A DNA stretch of 64,000 nt from Pseudobutyrivibrio sp. ACV-2 (GTDB taxonomy: Bacteria > Bacillota > Clostridia > Lachnospirales > Lachnospiraceae). Positions 32,923 to 44,863 of this stretch are shown piece by piece (the stretch's first letter is position 1; every line of letters starts with the position of its first letter). The stretch spans positions 1-64,000 of the forward strand of contig NZ_FNQZ01000003.1 of the NCBI RefSeq assembly GCF_900107545.1, in the 5' to 3' direction. The notes beneath the pieces were generated by a model, which made no database searches, was not told where the DNA came from, and saw only the letters and a program-made list of their open reading frames with translations. The translations under genes and the position numbers were made by a program.

Positions 32923-34221
32923 ATGAGCGATAACAGCAGTTTCGTCCTCAGAGGCGGTATCGCATTCTCAGAATCAATTAACAACATAGTTACTTATTAT
33001 AGAGGCTACTTGGTATGTGTTGATGGCATATGTCAGGGGGCCTTTAGTGAACTTCCGGAAAAATACAAGGACCTTCCACTGTATGACTATGGTGAGCGCC
33101 TTATTATTCCGGGTATGACAGATTTACATGTTCATGCGCCTCAGTATACCTTCCGTGGTATCGGTATGGACTGCGAGCTTTTAGAGTGGCTCAACACATA
33201 CACCTTCCCTGAGGAAGCAAAATACCAGGATATAGTATATGCTCGCAAGGCCTACAGCTTTTTTACATATGATTTAATGCGCTGTTTCACCACTCGTGCA
33301 GTTGTATTTGGTACACTTCATCATGAAGCAACCTTAGAGCTCATGAACCAGCTGGAGGAAACCGGACTTATTACCTATGTGGGTAAAGTCAACATGGATC
33401 GAAATGGTGGCGAGCATCTTCAGGAGGCTGATGCAAAAGCTTCTCTTGAAGCTACTGTAAAATGGCTTGATACAATAAAAGGAAAGTTCCAAAATACCAT
33501 GCCGATATTGACACCCCGCTTCATACCATCATGTTCTGATGAACTTATGAAGGGGCTGGGTCAACTTTCCAAAGAGAAAGGCCTTAGAATTCAGTCGCAC
33601 TTATCAGAGAACCTTTCAGAGGTGGCCTGGGTGAAGGAACTTGTTCCACAGTCTAGCTGCTATGCCAATGCTTACGAGCTTTTTGATACCATGGGTACTC
33701 CAGAGTGTCCTACAATCATGGCTCACTGTGTTCACTCTGATGAAATGGAAATGGATATTTTGAAAAAGCACGGTGCATTTATCGCACATTGTGCCGATTC
33801 AAATATGAATCTTACATCAGGTATTGCACCTATTAAGAAATTCATAGACGCAGGTGTTAATATTGGTCTTGGAACAGATGTAGCAGCCGGTTCATCAATG
33901 AATATGCTAAAAACTATGCTTATTACCTTACAGGCATCAAAGATGTACTACCGTCTGGTGGATCAATCTGTTAAGCCACTTACATTTGAAGAGGTATTTT
34001 ATCTGGCTACAGCAGGTGGTGGAAAATACTTTGGTCAGGTTGGAACCTTTAAGCCAGGCTATGACTTTGATGCAGTTGTTATTGATGATAGCAAAATGTT
34101 TACAATGCGTGATATGTCTATCAGAGAACGTATCGAGAGAATGTGTTATAACGATGCCGATGCTATCATAAAAGATAAGTATGTAAAGGGTAAAAAAATG
34201 TTCTCGTCCATGGTAGTATAG
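32923..34221 (+). CDS. guaD: Guanine deaminase
   Basis: 432-aa amidohydrolase. DLHVHAPQYTFRG near residue 67 is the guanine deaminase form of the metal-binding HxH. Other metal ligands are in IMAHCVHSDE and LGTDVAAGSSMNML, with the substrate-binding QSHLSENLSEVAWV between them. It converts guanine to xanthine and ammonia in purine salvage or nitrogen release. No other purine gene is adjacent. ATG follows AGGAGATG. Confidence 0.88.
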   Translation: MSDNSSFVLRGGIAFSESINNIVTYYRGYLVCVDGICQGAFSELPEKYKDLPLYDYGERLIIPGMTDLHVHAPQYTFRGIGMDCELLEWLNTYTFPEEAKYQDIVYARKAYSFFTYDLMRCFTTRAVVFGTLHHEATLELMNQLEETGLITYVGKVNMDRNGGEHLQEADAKASLEATVKWLDTIKGKFQNTMPILTPRFIPSCSDELMKGLGQLSKEKGLRIQSHLSENLSEVAWVKELVPQSSCYANAYELFDTMGTPECPTIMAHCVHSDEMEMDILKKHGAFIAHCADSNMNLTSGIAPIKKFIDAGVNIGLGTDVAAGSSMNMLKTMLITLQASKMYYRLVDQSVKPLTFEEVFYLATAGGGKYFGQVGTFKPGYDFDAVVIDDSKMFTMRDMSIRERIERMCYNDADAIIKDKYVKGKKMFSSMVV

Positions 34222-34275
34222 AGAAAAACGTTATAAAAAAGCTAAAATAAAAAGAATTGAAATTTTTGTTAAATA

Positions 34276-34307
34276 AAAGTGTCCAGCATTGACTGGACAC
34301 TTTTTTG
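34276..34307 (+). terminator. Terminator of guaD
   Basis: Stem AAAAGTGTCCAG/CTGGACACTTTT with a six-base loop and T-run. The remaining bases up to the atpB start show no gene and probably hold the ATP synthase promoter, which I could not fix. Confidence 0.9.
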
Positions 34308-34477
34308 GGTATATGGTGAAAACAGACGGTATTGGTTAGGCCTAGGATATACACATTGCAATATTTGTATCTTACATTTTTGTGCAAAAAGGCTAAAATG
34401 AAGCATATGTCAAATGGAAGTTCCATAGTTTATTTTTTGGAAATCCGAGACTTAATCAAGTGATAGGAGGTGTTTTC

Positions 34478-35164
34478 TTGAGTTTAGCAGAAAGGCTTGT
34501 TGAAGAGCTAAATTGCGAGACTGTCTTTACCATCCATATAGGTAGTTTAGAGATACCTGTACTGGAGTCGGTTGTGGTTACCTGGATTGTCATGGCTGTT
34601 CTTATACTTCTGGCCGTTTTTTTGACAGCAGGACTTAAAACCCAAAATATCAGTAAAAGACAGGCATTTGCCGAATTTATCTACGAAAAACTTACAGGCA
34701 TCGTTGGAGGAATGTTAGGCGAAGAGGGCAAGGCTTATGTACCATATCTGGTTACAGTGCTTTTGTACATTGCTTTATCCGACGTAATTGGTCTGTTTGG
34801 TTTTAAATCCCCAACAAAGGATTTGAATGTTACAGCAGCTCTAGCAGTTATGAGTATCATTCTCGTTGAAGGAGCTGGCATCTACCACAAGGGTGTTAAA
34901 AAATGGCTACATTCGTTCATCGAACCAGTACCAATCGTTACCCCATTCAACATCCTTGACGTATTCACAAGACCATTGTCATTGTGTATGCGACTTTTCG
35001 GAAATGTACTTGGTGCGTTCGTTATTATGGAGCTTCTTAAGCTTGTAGTTCCACCAATCATTCCAGCCGTCTTCAGTATCTACTTCGATCTGTTCGACGG
35101 AATCCTACAAGCGTACGTATTCGTATTCCTTACTTCTTTATATATTAAGGAAGCCATCGAATAA
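34478..35164 (+). CDS. atpB: F-type ATP synthase subunit a
   Basis: 228-aa membrane subunit forming the proton half-channels against the c-ring. The key helix is RPLSLCMRLFGNVLGAFVIMELL with the essential Arg, preceded by PFNILDVFTRP. Several other hydrophobic segments match subunit a. TTG 34478 was chosen as start because AGGAGG ends seven bases before it; an upstream GTG in frame would overlap that RBS. First gene of the atp operon. Confidence 0.92.
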   Translation: MSLAERLVEELNCETVFTIHIGSLEIPVLESVVVTWIVMAVLILLAVFLTAGLKTQNISKRQAFAEFIYEKLTGIVGGMLGEEGKAYVPYLVTVLLYIALSDVIGLFGFKSPTKDLNVTAALAVMSIILVEGAGIYHKGVKKWLHSFIEPVPIVTPFNILDVFTRPLSLCMRLFGNVLGAFVIMELLKLVVPPIIPAVFSIYFDLFDGILQAYVFVFLTSLYIKEAIE

Positions 35165-35204
35165 ACTAGCGTATATTATTCGTACTACAATAAATTTTAA
35201 ATGA

Positions 35205-35289
35205 GCATTGTAGCTGTCAATATTGATATATCTTAAGCGAAGCATTCCTAGCTGAGCGTAGATATATCAATATTGATAGCGAACGATGC
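35205..35289 (+). repeat. Long hairpin between atpB and atpE (conserved-loop repeat)
   Basis: GTCAATATTGATATATCT pairs with AGATATATCAATATTGAT around a loop that is the reverse complement of the 26-nt loop of the repeats at 26586-26860. Weaker outer pairing GCATTGT/ACGATGC extends it. It precedes the atpE RBS by about 30 bases. Confidence 0.75.
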
Positions 35290-35329
35290 GGACTTAATTA
35301 TTCATTCATTAATTTCAGGAGGAAAAATT

Positions 35330-35551
35330 ATGAACACACTTATTGCAATTGGAGCAGGTATCGCAGTTATCACAGGTCTCGGCGCAGGTATCGGTATCGG
35401 TATCGCTACAGGTAAGGCATGCGAAGGTATCGCACGTCAGCCAGAAGCAGAAGGAAAGATTCAGAAGTCTCTTATCTTAGGTTGTGCACTTGCAGAGGCA
35501 ACAGCTATTTACGGTTTCGTTATCGCTCTTATGATAATGCTCGTATTATAA
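35330..35551 (+). CDS. atpE: F-type ATP synthase subunit c
   Basis: 73-aa two-helix proteolipid of the rotor ring. Helix 1 has the glycine-rich [15 protein letters not shown]; the loop is ARQPEA; helix 2 has the ion-binding Glu in [10 protein letters not shown]. Positions that bind Na+ in known sodium-type rings (Gln in helix 1, Ser after the Glu) are Ile and Ala here, so proton coupling is more likely. ATG 35330 follows CAGGAGG, the strongest RBS in the operon, in line with the need for many copies. Confidence 0.93.
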   Translation: MNTLIAIGAGIAVITGLGAGIGIGIATGKACEGIARQPEAEGKIQKSLILGCALAEATAIYGFVIALMIMLVL

Positions 35552-35592
35552 TATTTTCTAAACAATGGATTAGAAGGATAGGTATTTAACAT

Positions 35593-36075
35593 ATGATTAC
35601 TATTTCTTTTTGGAATATTCTTTGGACAGTTATAAATCTCCTTATCCTTGCTGTTGCATTTAAGATTTTATTCTTCAAACCTATCGCAAAGACTATCGAA
35701 AAGCGTCAGGAAGAGGCTAATGAAGTAATTAATAAGGCTACAGTTAAAGAAAAGGAAGCTACAAAGCTTGCTAAAGAATATGAGGATAAATTAGCTTCTG
35801 CAGAGCAGGAGAAGAAGCAGATTTTAGCTGAGGCAAGAAAATCTGCAGATGGACAGTATCAGCAGATTGTTTCTGATGCAAAAGAAAATGCTAAGACAAT
35901 TCGCGATACTGCTGTTATTGAGGCATATAACGAGAAACAGAAGATTATTGCCAGTGCAAAGAAGGAAATTGCTGAGATGGTTGTTGATGCAACTACAAAG
36001 GTAATTGGTAGCAAAGCAGGAGCTGCAGTTGACAGCGAACTGTTTGATGATTTTTTAGATAAAGCAGGTGAATAA
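35593..36075 (+). CDS. atpF: F-type ATP synthase subunit b
   Basis: 160-aa peripheral-stalk subunit: one N-terminal membrane helix (about residues 6-28, [21 protein letters not shown]) followed by a long charged, Ala/Lys/Glu-rich helix that dimerises and holds the delta region. The next gene starts three bases after its stop. Confidence 0.93.
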   Translation: MITISFWNILWTVINLLILAVAFKILFFKPIAKTIEKRQEEANEVINKATVKEKEATKLAKEYEDKLASAEQEKKQILAEARKSADGQYQQIVSDAKENAKTIRDTAVIEAYNEKQKIIASAKKEIAEMVVDATTKVIGSKAGAAVDSELFDDFLDKAGE

Positions 36076-36077
36076 AA

Positions 36078-38096
36078 TTGACACAGACTACTAATAATTA
36101 CGTTAGAGAATTATATAGCCTAAGAAATGCAAGCTCATACATTAAGTCAACAGCTTCTATCATCGAGGCAGTGCCTGCAATTGGAGAAGAACTTTCTGAT
36201 CCTACAGTCACACTTGCCAAGAAAAACCAAATCATCGATAGGATTTTCCCATTTGAAATTCGCAGTTTCTTAAAGCTTCTTTGCGAAAATGGTGATTTTG
36301 ATATTTTTGATGATATAGTTGCTGAATATAAGGCGGCTCGCGAAAACAATGCAGGAAAGGTTTCTACTGCAAAGCTTCGTTATGTAACAGAGCCATCCGA
36401 GGAGCAGCTTGCTGGTATTAGAAAATTCCTAGCAAAAGAATATGACAATGAATATATAGACATCCAGTTAGAGAAGGATGAATCACTTGGAAGTGGTTTC
36501 GTTCTTACAGCTGGTGCAAAAGAATATGATTGGAGCGAGCAGGGACGTATCGAACAGCTTTCTGCAAAGCTCAAGGCTGCCGTTGGCGTCAGCACAGTTG
36601 ATAAGGGCATCCTTTCTATCCTTAAGTCTAGCATCGAGGACTTTGAGCTTGAGGCAAAGGATAAGGAAGTCGGTGTTGTTACATGGGTTGGTGATGGTAT
36701 TGCCAATGTTGATGGTATCGACCATGCATTCTACGGTGAAATCGTTGTATTTGACTGTGGTGTAAATGGTATGGTTCAGGATATTCGTCGCGACGAAATC
36801 GGTGTTATCCTCTTTGGTCGTGACACAGGTGTAAAGGAAGGCTCAAAGGTTTGCCGTACAGGCAAAATGGCAGGTATCCCTGTTGGTGAAGGCTTCCTTG
36901 GACGTATCGTTGATGCTCTTGGTGAGCCACTTGACGGTAAAGGACAGATTGAGTCTGCAGGCTTCCGTCCAGTTGAGTGTCCAGCACCTTCTATCGTTGA
37001 CAGACAGTCTGTTAGCCAGCCAATGGAGACAGGTCTTCTTTCAATCGATTCAATGTTCCCAATCGGACGTGGACAGCGTGAGCTTATCATCGGTGATAGA
37101 CAGACTGGTAAGACTTCTATCGCAACAGATACAATCATCAACCAGAAGGGTAAGGACGTAATCTGTATTTATGTTGCCATCGGACAGAAGGCATCTACTA
37201 TTGCAAAGCTTGTTAATACTTTAAAAGAGCATGAGGCTATGGATTACACTATCATCGTTAGTGCTACAGCTTCAGATCCAGCTCCTTTACAGTATATTGC
37301 ACCATATTCAGGTACAGCCCTTGCAGAATACTTCATGTACTCAGGCAAGGATGTACTTATCATTTATGATGATTTATCAAAGCACGCAGTTGCATACCGT
37401 GCTATTTCACTTTTGCTTGAGCGTTCACCAGGACGTGAGGCATACCCAGGTGATGTATTCTACTTACACTCAAGACTTCTTGAGCGTTCAGCTAGAATTA
37501 CACAGGAGGCAGGCGGCGGATCTATCACAGCCCTTCCTATTATTGAAACACAGGCAGGCGATTTGTCTGCATACATCCCTACAAACGTTATTTCTATTAC
37601 AGATGGTCAGATATTCCTTGAGACACAGCTCTTTAACTCTGGCCAAAGACCAGCCGTAAACGTAGGTCTTTCTGTATCCCGTGTAGGTGGTGCAGCTCAG
37701 ACAAAGGCTATGAAAAAGGCAGCAGGTTCAATTCGTATTGACCTTGCACAGTACCGTGAGATGGAAGTCTTCACACAGTTCGCATCAGATCTTGATGATG
37801 CTACCAAGAGACAGCTTGCTCATGGACGTGCCCTTATGGAACTTTTAAAGCAGCCTCTTAATAAGCCATTTACAATGGCTGAGCAGGTTGTAATCCTTGT
37901 TGCAGCAAATGCTCATATCTTCAGTGATATTGAGGTTTCAAAGATTAAACAGTTCAGAGCAGATATGCTTGAATATTTTGCAGCAGAGCATTCATACATT
38001 TTCGGCTCCCTTTCTACATCTAAAGAACTTACAGATGACCTTAAGGCTGCCATCGTTGATGCTGCAACTGAGTTTAAAAAGAATTATCAGGAGTAA
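36078..38096 (+). CDS. Fused F1 delta-alpha subunit of ATP synthase
   Basis: One 672-aa frame combining delta (atpH, about residues 1-172, ending [27 protein letters not shown]) and alpha (atpA, about 175-672). Alpha landmarks are [14 protein letters not shown], the P-loop GDRQTGKTS near residue 340, and [15 protein letters not shown]. No stop, RBS or plausible start codon occurs at the junction, so separate translation of alpha is not evident. Delta and alpha are normally adjacent but separate proteins. The start is TTG 36078, immediately after atpF. The fusion would tie the stalk to one alpha subunit or yield three delta domains per F1 unless it is processed. Confidence 0.9.
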   Translation: MTQTTNNYVRELYSLRNASSYIKSTASIIEAVPAIGEELSDPTVTLAKKNQIIDRIFPFEIRSFLKLLCENGDFDIFDDIVAEYKAARENNAGKVSTAKLRYVTEPSEEQLAGIRKFLAKEYDNEYIDIQLEKDESLGSGFVLTAGAKEYDWSEQGRIEQLSAKLKAAVGVSTVDKGILSILKSSIEDFELEAKDKEVGVVTWVGDGIANVDGIDHAFYGEIVVFDCGVNGMVQDIRRDEIGVILFGRDTGVKEGSKVCRTGKMAGIPVGEGFLGRIVDALGEPLDGKGQIESAGFRPVECPAPSIVDRQSVSQPMETGLLSIDSMFPIGRGQRELIIGDRQTGKTSIATDTIINQKGKDVICIYVAIGQKASTIAKLVNTLKEHEAMDYTIIVSATASDPAPLQYIAPYSGTALAEYFMYSGKDVLIIYDDLSKHAVAYRAISLLLERSPGREAYPGDVFYLHSRLLERSARITQEAGGGSITALPIIETQAGDLSAYIPTNVISITDGQIFLETQLFNSGQRPAVNVGLSVSRVGGAAQTKAMKKAAGSIRIDLAQYREMEVFTQFASDLDDATKRQLAHGRALMELLKQPLNKPFTMAEQVVILVAANAHIFSDIEVSKIKQFRADMLEYFAAEHSYIFGSLSTSKELTDDLKAAIVDAATEFKKNYQE

Positions 38097-38099
38097 TCT

Positions 38100-40525
<2,426 letters not shown>

Positions 40526-40528
40526 CTT

Positions 40529-40951
40529 ATGGCATCATTATTTAATTTTACAGTTATTGCCTGTGATGGTGTTTTTTATGATGGTCCATGCGAGATGGTT
40601 ATAGTCCCGGGTGTGGGCGGTGAAGTTGGTATTTTAAACCATCACGAGCCTATGACAGGCATTGTAGAAGTTGGAGAGATTCGCTTTAAGGTGGACAATG
40701 AGTGGCGTAGGGCTATTGTTTCAGATGGTCTTGTCACAGTCGAGCCAGATGGTTCAGTAAGGATTGTGGCATACTCATGTGAGCGTCCAGAGGATATCGA
40801 TACCTACCGCGCGCAGGAAGCATTAGAGCGTGCTCAGGAACAGCTTCAGCAGAAACAGAGCCGTATCGATTACATGATTTCTACAAACAATATGGCTCGC
40901 GCTATGGCCCGTCTAAAAGGCGCTGGCGCAAAGAATATGTATAAAATATAA
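40529..40951 (+). CDS. atpC: F-type ATP synthase subunit epsilon
   Basis: 140-aa subunit with an N-terminal beta-sandwich (VPGVGGEVGILNHHEPM) and a C-terminal helical hairpin (ALERAQEQLQQKQSRIDY) that can regulate ATP hydrolysis. Last gene of the operon. Confidence 0.93.
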   Translation: MASLFNFTVIACDGVFYDGPCEMVIVPGVGGEVGILNHHEPMTGIVEVGEIRFKVDNEWRRAIVSDGLVTVEPDGSVRIVAYSCERPEDIDTYRAQEALERAQEQLQQKQSRIDYMISTNNMARAMARLKGAGAKNMYKI

Positions 40952-40969
40952 AACGGCTTTCAATACTCA

Positions 40970-41016
40970 CAGCCTTCCCCTTAAGGGGAAGGTGGCCGAA
41001 GGCCGGATGAGGTGCA
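40970..41016 (+). repeat. Dispersed palindromic repeat (CTTCCCCTTAAGGGGAAG type)
   Basis: Perfect palindrome CTTCCCCTTAAGGGGAAG, then GTGGCC-GAA-GGCC and GGATGAGGTG. I recall such units as abundant intergenic repeats in Lachnospiraceae and related Firmicutes. Function unknown. Confidence 0.6.
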
Positions 41017-41024
41017 CCGTACCT

Positions 41025-41057
41025 AAAGGCTTTCTAAAAACTGAAAGCCTTTTTTTA
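41025..41057 (+). terminator. Terminator of the atp operon
   Basis: Stem AAAGGCTTTC/GAAAGCCTTT followed by a T-run. Confidence 0.9.
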
Positions 41058-41123
41058 TTATTGTAACCCACCCCTAAATGCTCTAAAATAGGTAATACTT
41101 AAGGGGTTTTTGGAGGTAATGTT

Positions 41124-42068
41124 ATGGTTAAACAAGAGGAGTATAATTTTAATTCGTCGGATGGACATTCCGTGATTCACTGCAGAAAATGGATTCCAGA
41201 GTGTGAACCCATAGCCGTGTTACAGTTGGTGCATGGTATGGTTGATTACATAGAAAGATACGATGAGCTTGCCACTTTTTTGGCAGAGAGAGGTTATGTA
41301 GTAGTAGGTCACGATCATATAGGCCACGGACATTCCGTTGCAAATGATGATGAGCTTGGAGTTATGTCAGGCAAGCATCCATCAGATTTTATGGTGGAGG
41401 ATATCTACACACATTTTTCAATGACCAGAAAGGCATATCCTTCCATTAAATATTTTATTTTAGGACATTCCATGGGTTCTTATATGCTTAGAAAGTTCCT
41501 TTCTGTAAGGGCTGCATATCTTGAAAAGCTTAGTGGTGCCATAATTATGGGGACTGGTCAGGAGTCTGCAGGTTTTTGCAATGTAGGTCTTGTTGCAATA
41601 GCTGTTCTTTCCCTGTTAAAAGGCAGAAATTATCGAAGCAGATTTATTCAGAGTTTAACGTATAGTGCTCCATACAAGCAGTTTGATTGTTATGGCAAGG
41701 ATTATAGTAAATCATGGCTTTCTAAAGATGTGAAAAGCGTAGAAAAATATTATCACGATAAATATTGCACATTTTTATTTACACTTAACGCTTATAAAGC
41801 GCTGGGCGAAGCAACTAAATATGCCTGCTCTGAAGAGTGTGTCTCAAAGATTAGAAAAAACCTGCCAATTCTTGTTATTTCAGGGGATTCTGATCCGGTT
41901 GGAAATCTTGGAAAAGGTACAACTGCTGCCGCCAACGCATTAAAAAAAGCGGGAATTGAAGACGTAATTTTAAAGCTATATAAAGATGATAGACACGAGC
42001 TATTACATGAACTTGATAGACAGCAGGTCTGCGAAGATATCTATCAATGGCTTGAAGCACATAGATAA
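41124..42068 (+). CDS. Alpha/beta hydrolase (serine aminopeptidase S33/monoacylglycerol lipase-like)
   Basis: 314-aa hydrolase. VHGMVDYIERYDELATFLAE supplies the oxyanion-hole region, GHSMGSYM near residue 117 the nucleophilic Ser, ISGDSDPVG the Asp, and DDRHELLHE the His. The HGxxxxxxRYDxLA pattern is typical of the lysophospholipase/S33-like group, acting on an ester or lipid in the cytoplasm. ATG follows TGGAGG. Confidence 0.85.
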   Translation: MVKQEEYNFNSSDGHSVIHCRKWIPECEPIAVLQLVHGMVDYIERYDELATFLAERGYVVVGHDHIGHGHSVANDDELGVMSGKHPSDFMVEDIYTHFSMTRKAYPSIKYFILGHSMGSYMLRKFLSVRAAYLEKLSGAIIMGTGQESAGFCNVGLVAIAVLSLLKGRNYRSRFIQSLTYSAPYKQFDCYGKDYSKSWLSKDVKSVEKYYHDKYCTFLFTLNAYKALGEATKYACSEECVSKIRKNLPILVISGDSDPVGNLGKGTTAAANALKKAGIEDVILKLYKDDRHELLHELDRQQVCEDIYQWLEAHR

Positions 42069-42100
42069 TTTTTAATCGAAAAATTTTAATCGGAGTAGAT

Positions 42101-43144
42101 ATGGATTCACTGGAGCATCTGATTACAAGGTCAATAAAAACATATTACAAAAATAGGCTATATGCTCCTATCATATTTTTATTGCTTTTGTTGGTTCTTT
42201 CAGGTGTATTTCCGATATGGCATCTATTGATTCCAAAGACTTATAAGGCTGAGGATGTTAGCTTGTATCAGATTTACAACAACAAGGAAGTATATGCCAG
42301 ATTCGATTTAAAGAATCTTTATTTTACAGGCTACACCAGCAAGTGGCTGGATAATACCAGGGGATATTATTACTACACCATGCTTAATTCAGAGTGCGTA
42401 ATAGTATTGCTTACCCCTGATACCTGTGAGCAGGGAGCCCCTACAATCGATGAGGTCACCATCAAGGGGGAAATCCTATATGAATCTCAGGCTGCCAGAA
42501 ATCTTCTGACAAATCTGGCCAGAGATTTGAACTGGAATGAGGATGGAATATTATCCACAGTATCCTCCTACACCATTTCTGAGCCTGATGCTACAGGTAT
42601 TACAACACAGGCCTTTGAATTATTTTTCATTTTATTTGCAGCATACAGCATCATTCTTATAATTGTTTGTTGTATATTTATTGCATTTCCTGTATTATCA
42701 ATACCTGTGCAAAAGACCAGAGCATATGGAAAGCCATCTGAGATTTTGGCTGAGGCAGAGGAAGAATTGGCTACATTGCCACAGCTTGCCACTGAGGACA
42801 TGTTTATTACAGAACACTATTTCATCGAAACCAGTAGCTATGGTGTTGCCATTGTTCCTATTGATGCTATAATTTGGATTTACAAATATTCCACCATGCA
42901 CAAATTTTTGTGGCATCACTTTTCTATCACATATACACTATATATCACTGCTGGAAAGCGTCACTACATCAAGTGTCCTAAAAACATTAAAAGTGATATA
43001 GATGGTATTATGGACTACCTGGCTGAGGCTAATCATGACATTCTTGTTGGTTTCTCAGAGGAAAATCGTCTCAAGGTTGAGGAAATACAAAACGATTTTG
43101 ATATTATTAGAAAGATAAGTGGCTTTTTATCTAAGAGGGTATAG
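42101..43144 (+). CDS. Uncharacterised membrane protein
   Basis: 347 aa; I do not recognise a characterised family. One transmembrane helix near residues 23-41 (APIIFLLLLLVLSGVFPIW), an extracytoplasmic domain of about 145 residues, a second helix pair near 195-220 (FFILFAAYSIILIIVCCIFIAF) and a cytoplasmic domain to the end. Starts 32 bases after the hydrolase and ends six bases before the methyltransferase, so these genes probably form one operon. Confidence 0.75.
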   Translation: MDSLEHLITRSIKTYYKNRLYAPIIFLLLLLVLSGVFPIWHLLIPKTYKAEDVSLYQIYNNKEVYARFDLKNLYFTGYTSKWLDNTRGYYYYTMLNSECVIVLLTPDTCEQGAPTIDEVTIKGEILYESQAARNLLTNLARDLNWNEDGILSTVSSYTISEPDATGITTQAFELFFILFAAYSIILIIVCCIFIAFPVLSIPVQKTRAYGKPSEILAEAEEELATLPQLATEDMFITEHYFIETSSYGVAIVPIDAIIWIYKYSTMHKFLWHHFSITYTLYITAGKRHYIKCPKNIKSDIDGIMDYLAEANHDILVGFSEENRLKVEEIQNDFDIIRKISGFLSKRV

Positions 43145-43150
43145 TATAAG

Positions 43151-43894
43151 ATGGAAGCTTATTCAAGCTTTGCAGCTGTGTACGACAGATACATGGACAA
43201 TGTTCCCTATGACACATGGACTGCAAATATTAAGACATTATTTGAAAAATACAATATGCCAATGGAAATCGTTTGCGATTTGGGCTGTGGTACAGGTCAA
43301 ATCACAAGGAGACTTGCGTCCCTTGGCTATGACATGATAGGCATCGATGTTTCCTACGATATGCTGATGGAGGCTATGACCAGAGAGGATTCCGCTGGAA
43401 TCCTTTATCTTTGTCAGGATATGAGAGAGTTTGAGCTTTACGGAACAGTTGGTGCCGTAGTCAGCCTTTGTGACAGCATCAATTATCTCAGGGATACAGA
43501 TGAATTGTTGACGGTGTGCAAGCTCGTTAATAACTATTTAGATCCAAAGGGACTCTTCATTTTTGATATTAAAACAGCGCATTTCTATGAGCAGCTTGGC
43601 ATTAAAACAATAGCTGAGAATCGTGAGGAAGGAAGCTTTATCTGGGAAAATGATTACGACCCTTCAACCAGAGACAATGCTTATTTCCTTACTATCTATG
43701 AGGAAAACGAGGATGGCACCTTTGATAGATTTGAAGAGGAGCATCTACAGCACGCCTTCACAAAGGATGAAGTTATAAGTGCCATAGAAGCAAGCGGTCT
43801 GGAGCTTCTTGATGTTCTTGATGTAGCTACTATGTCTTCTCCAAAAGAGGACAGTGATAGATTGTATTTTATAGCAAGAGAGGTAACAAAATAA
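43151..43894 (+). CDS. Class I SAM-dependent methyltransferase
   Basis: 247-aa Rossmann-fold methyltransferase with motif I VCDLGCGTGQITRRLA near residue 40 and motif II GIDVSYDML. The acceptor cannot be assigned. The start YSSFAAVYDRYMDNVPYDTW is common to a Firmicutes group often found near RNA- or stress-related genes. Its stop codon overlaps the Hsp33 start by one base (TAATG), indicating coupling. Confidence 0.88.
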   Translation: MEAYSSFAAVYDRYMDNVPYDTWTANIKTLFEKYNMPMEIVCDLGCGTGQITRRLASLGYDMIGIDVSYDMLMEAMTREDSAGILYLCQDMREFELYGTVGAVVSLCDSINYLRDTDELLTVCKLVNNYLDPKGLFIFDIKTAHFYEQLGIKTIAENREEGSFIWENDYDPSTRDNAYFLTIYEENEDGTFDRFEEEHLQHAFTKDEVISAIEASGLELLDVLDVATMSSPKEDSDRLYFIAREVTK

Positions 43895-44763
43895 TGAGTG
43901 ATTATATAGTTAGAGCAACAGCAGCAAATGACGCAATCAGAGCATTTGCCATCACAAGCCATGATATGGTAGAAGAGGCTAGAACACGCCATAATACATC
44001 CCCAATCGTAACAGCAGCATTGGGGCGTATGCTTTCTGCTGGTTCTATGATGGGTGTAATGCTCAAAGGAGAGGATGATTTAGTTACTCTTCAGATTCAG
44101 GGCTCAGGTCCAATGAAAGGTATTACAGTTACAGCCAATAGCAAGGGCGAGGTAAAGGGCTTCCCTAATGTGGCTGTAGTCGATTTACCACCAAAGAACG
44201 GCAAGCTTGATGTAGGCGGTGCTATCGACCTTGGAATTCTTCGAGTGATCAAGGATATGGGCTTAAAGGAGCCTTATGTAGGGACTGTTGAGCTTCAGAC
44301 TGGTGAAATTGCAGAGGATTTGACATACTACTACGCAGTTTCTGAACAGATTCCTTCAACAGTAGGTCTAGGCGTACTTATGAACAAGGATAACACGGTA
44401 AATTGTGCTGGTGGATTCATAGTTCAACTTATGCCATTTACATCAGATGAGGTCATATCTCAGATCGAGGAGAATCTTAAGACCCTTCCATCAGTTACCG
44501 ACATGCTTTCTAGCGGCAAGACCCCTGAACAGATGCTTGAAACTGTTTTAGCAGGTCTTGATTTACAGGTAATGGAGACTTATCCAGCTGCTTACAAATG
44601 CGACTGCAGTCGTGACAGAGTTATCAAAAGCCTTGCATCTTTAGGTAAAGAAGATATGGATGACATCATTGCTGATGGCAAGCCAGTAGAGGTAAAATGC
44701 CAGTTCTGTAACGAGGCATATGAGTTTACTATTGATGAGCTAAAAAGCTTTAGGAAAAATTAA
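43894..44763 (+). CDS. hslO: Redox-regulated chaperone Hsp33
   Basis: 289-aa Hsp33. The C-terminal redox switch shows the C-x-C pair (CDCSRDR) and the C-x-x-C pair (VKCQFCNEAYEF) that bind Zn and form disulphides on oxidative unfolding. The N-terminal domain starts DYIVRATAANDAIRAFA, as in the family. Translation is probably coupled to the methyltransferase. Confidence 0.95.
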   Translation: MSDYIVRATAANDAIRAFAITSHDMVEEARTRHNTSPIVTAALGRMLSAGSMMGVMLKGEDDLVTLQIQGSGPMKGITVTANSKGEVKGFPNVAVVDLPPKNGKLDVGGAIDLGILRVIKDMGLKEPYVGTVELQTGEIAEDLTYYYAVSEQIPSTVGLGVLMNKDNTVNCAGGFIVQLMPFTSDEVISQIEENLKTLPSVTDMLSSGKTPEQMLETVLAGLDLQVMETYPAAYKCDCSRDRVIKSLASLGKEDMDDIIADGKPVEVKCQFCNEAYEFTIDELKSFRKN

Positions 44764-44816
44764 TGATTATAGGAAGGTTTGACGCAAAACTTTAGTTGAT
44801 TTTACGCCCGCTTTTC

Positions 44817-44845
44817 TTGTAAACTATCACACGGAAAGATTATAT
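44817..44845 (+). promoter_or_regulatory. Possible promoter of the L,D-transpeptidase gene
   Basis: TTGTAA, 17 bases, TTATAT, with an overlapping TATAAT. It lies about 20 bases before the coding start in the only sizeable gap here. Confidence 0.4.
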
Positions 44846-44863
44846 AATTCAGAGGGAAAGAAA

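Noticed and set aside
36590-36620. Separate atpA start within the fused frame
   Set aside because: No ATG, GTG or TTG with a ribosome binding site near the expected alpha N-terminus; the first Met downstream is inside the beta-barrel domain.
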